A DNA stretch of 64,000 nt, taken from Metaphire vulgaris (taxonomy: Eukaryota > Annelida > Clitellata > Crassiclitellata > Megascolecidae). This document shows, piece after piece, positions 56,047 to 64,000 of the stretch. Numbering within the stretch: position 1 is the first letter of the stretch; each line of letters starts with the position of its first letter. The notes beneath the pieces were generated by a model. The model searched no databases, was not told where the DNA came from, and saw only the letters and a list, made by a program, of their open reading frames with translations. The DNA lies in NCBI GenBank assembly GCA_018105865.1, contig CM030856.1, forward strand, positions 5,544,220 to 5,608,219, read 5' to 3'. A program made the position numbers and the translations under genes.

Positions 56047-56454
56047 CTCCAGCACTGGAGGGTGATCTGAAGCCAACTTGGTTAGACCGATGCTGATGTA
56101 ACCCTACCTACTGAGAACACCGTTACTTTTTACTAGGAAACTGATTTGACAAAATTAATTTCCTGCAAACATTATTTAAGATTTAAAATCACCAACTTAC
56201 CAACATAAGAAATTAACTAAAACTATAGTTTCAACGGCACAAAAGTCCACAATGCTCGTTTAGAAATTTGAACTCTGATATACCACACTGAATCCGAAAG
56301 CAACAGTTGGAAATAAAAAAATTCAAATTCAGCCTGGCGTTTGAATAGTCTAGTCTACAACTCTACATCTTCATAATACCTTATGGATCAACTAGACACA
56401 CACACACACAAGGTTCCAACTCAAACGTCCATACATCCATCTGGACATTGTTTT

Positions 56455-56620
56455 ATCCAGGCCTCTTAGAGGGAAGATTTTCCCCCAAAACCTCAAAAAA
56501 TTCCCCCTCCCCCCAAAAAATATTTCAGCACCAGCACAAATTTTTGCATTGAACTATGTATCTTCTCCTTCGGCCAAGTCACCCCCCCCCCCCGAAGGTC
56601 TGGAGTCTGGATAAAACACT
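56455..56620. mobile_element. degenerate inverted-repeat element, second copy of the 50640 family
   Basis: Starts TCCAGGCCTCTTAGAGGG and ends CTGGATAAAACACTGC, with the same C-rich interior as 50640-50804. Confidence 0.55.
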
Positions 56621-57803
56621 GCATCTGGAATAGGCAGACAACAGTGGCATTAGTCACAGCGCATGATGTAGTCACAGACAATAACAATCACAGATTATAA
56701 TATGAAGCCACAATAGCAATGATTTACCCAGCTCCACTCAATGCCGACAAAATGGCAGTAACTTCACTGTGGTATGTACCGGTATTTGTAGGGGGGGGGA
56801 ATTCCCTGTCCCAGCCACTGCTTCACAATGTCCATTAGCTTATTTAACTTATTTAGCATCATGAAACAATCGAACCTTCTTTACCATCACGTCTGTCTGT
56901 CTGTCTCAAAATACCACCACTAGTGTGCTTATCAGGCCTCAGAGAATTTTAAATACTGACAAGTTTTCAAAAAGTACGATGTATTTAGTCAGCAAGCAAA
57001 CGTCAGAATGTTTAACTCTTTAAAGAGCGTATCTCAGAGAAAATCCCGGTGGCCAAACGTACACTATACAGGACAATGAAGCGTCAGACGCAGCAAATCA
57101 ACGAATTCAAAGCAAACCCCAAAATCATTACATTACATTACAAACGCATTGCAGAGTATTATTCTCTGATATGTTTTCTACAATGGCTTCATTAATAGAA
57201 TTGCCTTTCATTTGAGTTACAAACAGCCAAAACACCCAATACGCTGCCTATTTATTTATTTCAAGACAACTTCTGTAGCGCCGTGCACTAGGCTAAGGCC
57301 TACGACAAGGGCACTGCACACACAGTCAATGGACCTATGTACAGTACACAATATTTGCAGATTCTAGACTGGCATCAACAAAAGCTGAACCATCCGAAAA
57401 TTTGTTTGCGTTTTATTATGAACTCTTCATCATCTGGGTTCTGCATAAATTACACAACACAACCCATAAAATAAAAATAATAAAATTAATATTAATAATA
57501 ATGATAACAATAGTTGGTATTATTTAATATCATACCCATAAAATATCCCTAAAACCAATACAGAATAATAGAACAAGCAAGCAACTTAACCTCTTGTTAT
57601 GTCTGAAAGCAATCATATTTGCCTTACCAACACTTTTTCCAGACAAGAAGCACTGAATACCTGACTAGTATTGAAATAGGATTTTACAAATCGTATATTG
57701 CCCAACAATACAATACGGTTGCTGACTTTTGTAGAGACATTTCAAATAAGAAGCCCAAAAAGAAATGAAAATTTTAAGTTTACAGCCTCTGGAGCTTCTA
57801 GGT

Positions 57804-57883
57804 TTAACCTCTTAACTGGGGATCCCGGATATATCCGTTCATTTTACATCGAGTTACAGTTAAATACACGGTTAAGGGGTTAA
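57804..57883. mobile_element. 80-bp TTAA-bounded mini-element
   Basis: Runs TTAACCTCTTAACTGG to CCGGTT-like right arm GGTTAAGGGGTTAA, including both TTAA ends. The core is GATCCCGGATATATCCG followed by ATTTTACATCGAGTTACAG. Exactly 80 bases, like four close relatives in this window. Confidence 0.88.
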
Positions 57884-58448
57884 AACCAGAGCAGATAAAT
57901 GCTTTAATAATACAGCAAATGCTGTATTTAATCTAGGATTTCATACTGCTTTTCCCCCAAGTATTATTGCACTATTTTGATTCATTTTTCAGTTCCATTG
58001 TGCTTTTAGTTGGGGCTCATCCATAAAGTACATATGCAAAAGAGGCATATTTTCAATCCCCTGTTTGCACACCTTACATACAGTACGCAAAATCTCCTAA
58101 ATCCAACACTTCCTCCTCTCAATGCGCACGTACTAATGGATGGACCACTGATGACATTTTTGTTTTATAATTTTTTTGTCTAGTTCATAGAAATCACACA
58201 AACACCCTTCTACTCTTAAACAATTTCAGGTAATTAGAACAAAGGTCAACTTCTCTTTATCTCAAGCTTTACTGTAACTTCAAAAAAAAAACATTATCAA
58301 ACAGAAACTGCCACATTCACGCATAAGCATAACTTCTGTAGTCGAAGCGACAATGAAAGATGGCGCAACGTAGTAAAAAAATCAGCGTTTCACGTTTTAT
58401 AAACGACGGCCGAAATGACCTAAATCTCGAGTCGACAGAGCAGTCCAG

Positions 58449-61400
58449 TTAAACTACGTTTGACGAGATCGAGCGTCGCAGCTCCGTCATCAGCGAGTTG
58501 TGCCACTGGCGTCCTGCGTCCATCAGGTCGAGACAGATGTCGTAGTGACTGCAACCGGGAAGGATGACGACCTCGACGCCGCGAATCCCGCGGTCCCAGA
58601 GCGCCTCTCCGAAACGAACGGAAGACGAAAACGGAACGACGTAGTCAGAGTCGCCGTGAAGAAGATGGAAATGAGGAAGTCTACAAAAGACAGCGGCAAC
58701 ACAGGAGGTAAGCAATTCCAAATGACATAGTCAATAGACCGACAGATAATAAGAGAAAGAAAACATTCACTTAGCATTACATACTCTAAAACACAACGTC
58801 AAGTACCTACGAAAATTACACGTAATTTTAACAGAATGTTACACTCCGAACACAAAAAATCATATTATCACATACTCACTAGCGGACTATGTTACAAACC
58901 CTGACTCTCTAGGACTTTTCCTAAATAATCTCAAGACTTACCTATTCACCATTGGTTATACGTAGTAATGTAAAGCGCTCTTGTCTTTGGCCACTTTTGC
59001 CATGCTTATTGCGCTATATAAATTGTCTAGTTAATAATAATAATAGTAATAATAATAATTAATAACTTGACAGGTTGTTTAAGAAACAGTTAAAAATTAA
59101 GCAATTGTCCAAAGTAGTGGTTGTCAGCAGAGCGACCAATAGGAAGTAAACAATATCTCATTACACCTGTATTCCAAATGACACAAACGTTTGAACTCCT
59201 GAATTCATGGTATTGCCGCCTGCTTAGGTCTAATTAAAGAAAGACAGAAGAAAATCAATCGCATGAGTATTTCACCTGATGTTTGACGGCAGAGCTTTGG
59301 CAAGAATTGTGGGGGAAAACTGCGGAAAGTGTCTCGGGTCGTACATCGCCCGCGCCATCGTCGACACATCTTCCACTCCGCGCTGTGATTCGTACTCAAA
59401 ATGGTCAACGATATCGTAAACTCCAGCAAGTCCTAGCACAACGACAACACGATAAAATATTCAAAAACTTTACAAAACAAAACGGAAACTTTAAAGAAAG
59501 AACGCTATTGCTATGATATCAACCAATGACATATGCTTCCGCTGCCTATTTTGACGGGAATTAAATAAAACCTGTGTTGCCAAGCTCGAATTCACGTGAA
59601 ATACTTCAGCGTTCTGTAGCATTTAATTGCATCTTGAAACCATCCTATTATTATTATTATATAGGCAATTTATGAAATGCTATAGCATAGCTAAGGATAA
59701 AGTCGAGCGTTTTACATCAGCAGTTCGTGTCTGTCTATAGTTAAATTGACATAGGAATACCAAAATGTCTCATAAATATAAACAATTTTGGAGAACACAA
59801 AAATTATTCTAACAGTTTTATAGCTATAATTAGCACTTTTGGTCTCATGTTTATATACATAATCTCTACATAAGTAAAAATTCTTGAACCCTGAACATAT
59901 GTAAACCACTTATAAATGCACTGCATGAATATTCTACCCAAGATAAAGTGGTAGCCTTAATTATGGTTTATGGATGCCAGTTATCTATAACATACCTATG
60001 ATCAATTTGATCGAAGACAATAGATCATTATCGTCTTCATCTTCCGTCAACTGAGTCTTCTCTGCTTCTGCGGCTGTTAACTCCTTTGCTTCAGGATTTT
60101 CGGCCTCTTGTAAACCACCTTCGTTCTCAGATACCATCTTTGCAGCTTCTTCATGATCAGGATCCTCAGTTGCCAGCTCTTCAGCCTGCGAGTGGTGCTC
60201 AGCATCTAACGGATCTTCAGGGAAAGTGGCGTCAGCCGGTCCGTCTCCATGATTTTCCGGATTTTCCGGTTTTTCCACAAAATAAAACGACTCCAAGACT
60301 TCGCCCCCGTTCGCGTCGCCCTGACCGTTTTCGGCAACGGCCGGTCGAGCACCGGGAAACAGGTTCTTTCTGGCACTCTTACGACCCTCGTCTCCGTTGA
60401 AATACTGCTCCTCGAAATGGAATACGCTGGAAGACGAAAGGCCGACAAAAGAGAGTTCCAGGCTGTTTCCTTTTGCCGATGCCTCTGCAATCTCCTCAGA
60501 TGAAAGAAGCAGGGAATCTTCGTCGTGCACCAGCTGCTTTATGCATAGTTCCAGAAGTGTAAGTACAGCGAGATGGGCACCAGCTGAATGCCCCATCAGA
60601 ACAATTTTCTTCTGAAATAAAATAACGTCAAAATGTAGTACAACCACTCAATAACTGAATGGTTGGGTGGAATAAGGAGTTAAATGCATTTACCACCTTA
60701 ATGGTGAGGTTGTCAATTGAAGGGCCCAGAGGAATAAGGAAGTAAATCCATTTACCACATTAGTGATGCAAATATCAGTTGAAGGGTCCGGTGAAATAAG
60801 GAAGTAAATGCAGTTACCCCTCTAATTGTTGTTGATACTCAAACCATTGGGGGTCGGATACAGTTACCTCATTCCACCCCGCCATTCAATTATGGTGTAA
60901 GGTTACTATAAAATATTATTATCATTATTAAAATGGCAATATAGTATGTACCATAGTACCTAATGTTAGGATTAAGGGCATATTATAGAGTCATGTTCCA
61001 AAGAGTCGAAGGACTAAAGACCCAAGCTGCTGACAGAGAAGGATGGGGCCAAAGAGAAGGATGGGGCCAATGGGAGCCAGGACCTGCTTTCGGGCATTTT
61101 TATTCTAGTGTTCGAAATGTCACAAAAGCAGTTAGTTATAGGCTGATTTATATAGCGCCATTGTCCTAGCGGGTTAGTCAAGAGTGCTTTACATTACATT
61201 TACGTTTACGGTGTCTTAAGAAAACAGGTTTCTCGCATCGTAGGTTTAATAGATGACAAAATATTATAAAATCGATTTATAGACATCCACTACTAATAAA
61301 TCATTAACCCTTTGAACACTATAGGCTGCTTTAACGGCCTGCCGGATAGGTGTATATAGCCTAATCCCTAGGGAAGCGAGGGTTGAAAGGGTTAAAGACA

Positions 61401-63397
61401 GGATGAATAACGACAGTGAATAAACTTACCTTACTACCCCCAAAACTGTGTACATGTTGTTTAACCCATTTAACTGCTTCTCCTACATCTTGAACCATGT
61501 CATCAACAAAACCCTACAAAATAAATAAATAGCCTTACACAGTCTGCAATTAGTTAACCCCTTAACTGGGGATCCCGGATATATCCGTCCATTTTACATT
61601 GAGTTACAGTTAAAAACACGGTTAAGGGGTTAATGAAGTTCACAATTTCCAACTAAATTTCCAACACCTAATGTGAAGGCATTTTTAATAGTACACGACT
61701 TCAATAGCACTACAAAAATTACTGCATGTAAGTGCCAAGTGAAAATCTGTCAACTGACCTTTGGAAATATGGAATAGTTTGGGCAGATGACAACTGCCTG
61801 TAATTTGTCAGCAAGGTGAGAGCAGAGTAAACCATACATGTTCTTGTCTCCACTGCCCCACGTGCCTCCATATAAGAAGATGATGACCGGCCTGTCTTTC
61901 GGTTCGACGCAACCGTCCTGTTTTCTCGGCAGGTAGATGTCGAGGAAATTGTCGTTTGAACCAAAAGGAATGTTCTGTTTAAATGCAGAATAAATTCAAT
62001 ATATAACATACAAAAGTAATTAGCATCAAATCAGATATTGAAAAATGGTGTGGAAGCAGTTTACAGGATCTTAGTCACAGAGCAACGAACATGAAAGAAA
62101 GGCAGAAAACTGGAGATAGCATTATGCACCAACGGGCGATGAGCCCATGAATGATGATGATGATGATGATGAATCAGATAATGCTGCAAATCGTTTGTGA
62201 AGAGCCACAGCTGCCAGTGTTTAATAGGTGGCTGATAGCGAAATGGCCCAAGTCATAAGGTTAGCCGTCACATAAGATCTTACAACATCACAACTGGTTG
62301 ACAGTGACGTGCAGAGAGCGGTGGGCGCCCGCCCGTGGCCCAAAATTTTTTGGGCGCTCCCATCTGTCTGATCTGATGGCTGACGAGCAAAAAAAGGTCG
62401 CCAAGTCAATTTTGGCGCCCCTCTGGTCAGCGCCCAGGGCCACCGTCCCACTGGCCCCCCTCTGCACGCCACTGCTTGCTGACCAACAGCAAGTGTCACC
62501 CTGGTGCGAGCTGGGGCGTTAGGCAACACCACCACACCTGCCACAAAACACCCCAAGAGCAACAAGGTGAGTTTCGGCTGCCGTCTAAACAAGGTCAGGT
62601 AAGTCACTGCAGCTGACAAATGGAGGGGTCTCTGCAATGGCATAACAGTGAACCACAGGGCCAATGGCTCATTCTCACACGGGGTCTAGGGCTGGCTCTG
62701 AGTCACATGGATGATACTGGGGCTATGCCACTGAGTCAGGCAATGTTATGCAATTACAATATGAATAATGCATTGATTTTGGTGATTCTGTCATCTAAAT
62801 GCTGGCTACTCTCAAGGGAATGACTGATAGCCCAGAATAGAGTTAAGAACAGTGCTTTTTTTCAGTGAGAACGCACAGGAACGGCGTTCCCACACCTTTT
62901 TGCCAGATTCTGGAAGCCGATGCAAATCCTTGATATATTAACTCTTTGAGTCTTTTTCATTTTCTTGCAAAAGACGTTTATTTCCGTAAATATCCCGCAA
63001 ATTAGAACGTTCTGGGTGCAAATTCAATTGTAATTTCATACGATAAAACAGATGTGAAATGGATTCCCAAACCTCTTTTCCTAAAAAAGGCACTGGGTAA
63101 GAATACCGTAAATGAAAGACTGTCAGATTCATAACGTACCTTAATAAGTATATCCTTGCTGGCAGAGTTGTAGAATCGCTGCCAGCGATAGAACAAGCCG
63201 AGAAACCTCACTTTCGTCAGTTCGAGTAAAATCGCGTAGTTGAGAGCATAGACCTTCCACGGATTCAATGCTCTACGATATCGATCCCTCTGCGCTGGCC
63301 ATCCACAGACCATGTTTGCAATCAGAGCGACGGCGTATGGAATCACAACGGCTGATGAGGCCAGTACAACCGCTGCCTTCAAAGCACGTTTCAGCAT
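58449..63397 (-). CDS. isoprenylcysteine methylesterase-like alpha/beta-hydrolase with acidic insertion (6 exons, complete)
   Basis: Exons in coding order: 63140-63397, 61759-61974, 61430-61513, 59996-60611, 59276-59432, 58449-58680. Phases agree throughout, giving 520 aa. The N-terminus (MLKRALKAAVVLASSAVVIP) is a signal-anchor-like hydrophobic segment. The hydrolase begins near FGSNDNFLDIYLPRK. The oxyanion loop is FLYGGTWGSGD, the nucleophile elbow is MGHSAGAH (S195), the acid is in LLHGDSDYVVPF (D456 likely) and the histidine is in PGCSHYDIC (H489). GLAGVYDIVDHFEYESQRG is typical of prenylcysteine methylesterase-like proteins. Relatives join GHSAGAH to GxxGxYD through a few tens of residues. 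Here about 170 mostly acidic, Pro/Glu/Ala-rich residues (about 212-380) are encoded in the same exon. The family hydrolyses methyl or acyl esters at membranes; the real substrate is unknown. The start at 63397 was chosen because the hydrophobic segment follows at once, although the frame is open upstream. Confidence 0.9.
60669..60850. repeat. degenerate tandem repeat, unit about 62 bp, three copies
   Basis: AATAAGGAGTTAAATGCATT, AATAAGGAAGTAAATCCATT and AATAAGGAAGTAAATGCAGT recur about 62 bases apart, just beyond the esterase nucleophile exon. Confidence 0.75.
61304..61395. mobile_element. TTAA-bounded mini-element, third family
   Basis: TTAACCCTTTGAACACTA to GGTTGAAAGGGTTAA, 92 bases. Arms are inverted repeats and both ends are TTAA. 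Just outside esterase exon 3 (61430-61513). Confidence 0.72.
61554..61633. mobile_element. 80-bp TTAA-bounded mini-element
   Basis: TTAACCCCTTAACTGG at the left and GGTTAAGGGGTTAA at the right; core as in the 57804 copy. In intron 2 of the esterase gene, about 40 bases before exon 3. Confidence 0.9.
62302..62474. mobile_element. hAT MITE in intron 1 of the esterase gene
   Basis: Ends CAGTGACGTGCAGAG and CTCTGCACGCCACTG are inverted repeats. The flanks CTGGTTGA and CTTGCTGA agree at 6 of 8. Confidence 0.8.
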
Positions 63398-64000
63398 TGT
63401 TCTTGTTGAGAAAGAAGTTGCAGAATAGACTAATCGAAGACAAAAAAAACTCCAACAGCACCAATCGATGAAATGTAAGGTTGGAAAATGGCAACTACCA
63501 TAAACATGTCCTTGATTTCCCTGTTTGATCTCAAAGCAAATTACTTCCAATCAGATGTAGAACCGAAGACAACACAATGATTTGAGATCACCGTTTCGAT
63601 TAGAGGAAGATTAGGCAGCCACCTTAAACACTGTTAAAATAAACAGCTTATCAGTTAATTTCGTCTTGTCCGAAATCAGTATCTGTTTGAGAAAACGTAA
63701 AAGAAAACGATCCCCGCGAATTTACACAAACCCTGGACTCTGTACGCTTCCTAATTCTGAGATCTCAGATAATAAGAAACACATTACACAAAAGCGACAT
63801 AGACCAGCCCATCGTAAATGCAAACCTGTCCGGCCAGATACGGGATCTTTAAAGATTTTGATTTGGTGTGTCATCGGTTGATGCTCCTGTGCATTATGAA
63901 GTGGTGCTATAGAAGTTTAAGATTAGATTATAAACTATCGGTACTATCATAGTGCATAGATATCCCAAGTGTGTCAACTCTTGAGAAAAAAGCGTATTTC
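63398..64000. other. upstream region of the esterase gene
   Basis: The reading frame stays open upstream of the chosen start to about 63550, but nothing there looks like the family. The promoter and 5' UTR should lie here; the repeat at 63812-63930 follows. Confidence 0.5.
63812..63930 (+). repeat. interspersed repeat, same family as 1195-1360
   Basis: Shares GATGCTCCTGTGCATTATGA and TATAGAAGTTTAAGATTAGA with the left-end copy, in the same orientation. Confidence 0.65.

Larger units (their letters stand above)
53983..58448. other. intergenic region with repeats, no gene seen
   Basis: The membrane coiled-coil gene and the esterase gene converge here. It holds the inverted-repeat element at 54336, a SINE fragment with AAT tail, MITEs at 55858 and 56455, and the TTAA element at 57804. 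CATATGCAAAA-type sequences at 36830-36905 and 58030-58130 are also shared repeats. No convincing exon. Confidence 0.7.

Noticed and set aside
63002..63550. Longer N-terminus for the esterase, starting upstream of 63397
   Set aside because: The upstream extension lacks family similarity and would bury the signal-anchor segment. The exon also ends at the donor at 63139, so the open frame beyond it is intronic.

Overview
The window is animal nuclear DNA. Genes have introns with GT-AG borders and small exons, the protein families are metazoan, and introns and intergenic space are full of short DNA transposons, SINE/LINE fragments and microsatellites. The octamer TAGGCCTA recurs in parts of the window. 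Together with the style of the repeats this suggests a marine invertebrate deuterostome, most likely an echinoderm or related ambulacrarian. That assignment is an inference, not proven by the sequence.

Five multi-exon genes were rebuilt by splicing, with intron phases checked at every named junction. (1) 2829-12144, plus strand: a complete nine-exon RMND5A-type RING E3 subunit of the GID/CTLH complex, 393 aa. (2) 13654-31437, minus strand: a WWP1/ITCH/Su(dx)-type HECT E3 ligase with a C2 domain, a Ser/Pro-rich linker, four WW domains and a HECT domain. Its first exon was not found. It also has a frame break at a TTC repeat, one GC-AG intron and one missing short exon. (3) 36992-39989, minus strand: a complete four-exon TMEM129, the ER-membrane RING E3 ligase, 365 aa. 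(4) 47023-53982, plus strand: a single-pass membrane coiled-coil protein, weakly similar to IKBIP. (5) 58449-63397, minus strand: a complete six-exon alpha/beta-hydrolase of the isoprenylcysteine methylesterase-like type, 520 aa, with an unusual acidic insertion after the nucleophile elbow.

Layout: 1-2.8 kb is repeats, including a hAT element nested in an older inverted-repeat element. 2.8-12.1 kb is RMND5A. Its 3' end faces that of the HECT gene (13.6-31.4 kb). 31.4-37 kb is unresolved upstream HECT sequence plus repeats. 37-40 kb is TMEM129. 40-47 kb is a repeat-rich block with satellite-like units, a decayed non-LTR retrotransposon and a C-rich minisatellite. 47-54 kb is the membrane coiled-coil gene, heavily invaded by hAT MITEs. 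54-58.4 kb is repeats. 58.4-63.4 kb is the esterase gene.

Three of the five genes encode ubiquitin ligases or ligase subunits of three unrelated classes (GID RING, HECT, ER RING). No operon-like arrangement is implied. Many non-autonomous transposons could be delimited exactly by target-site duplications: hAT with 8 bp, Tc1/mariner-like with TA, and a set of unusually short (mostly exactly 80 bp) elements bounded by TTAA.
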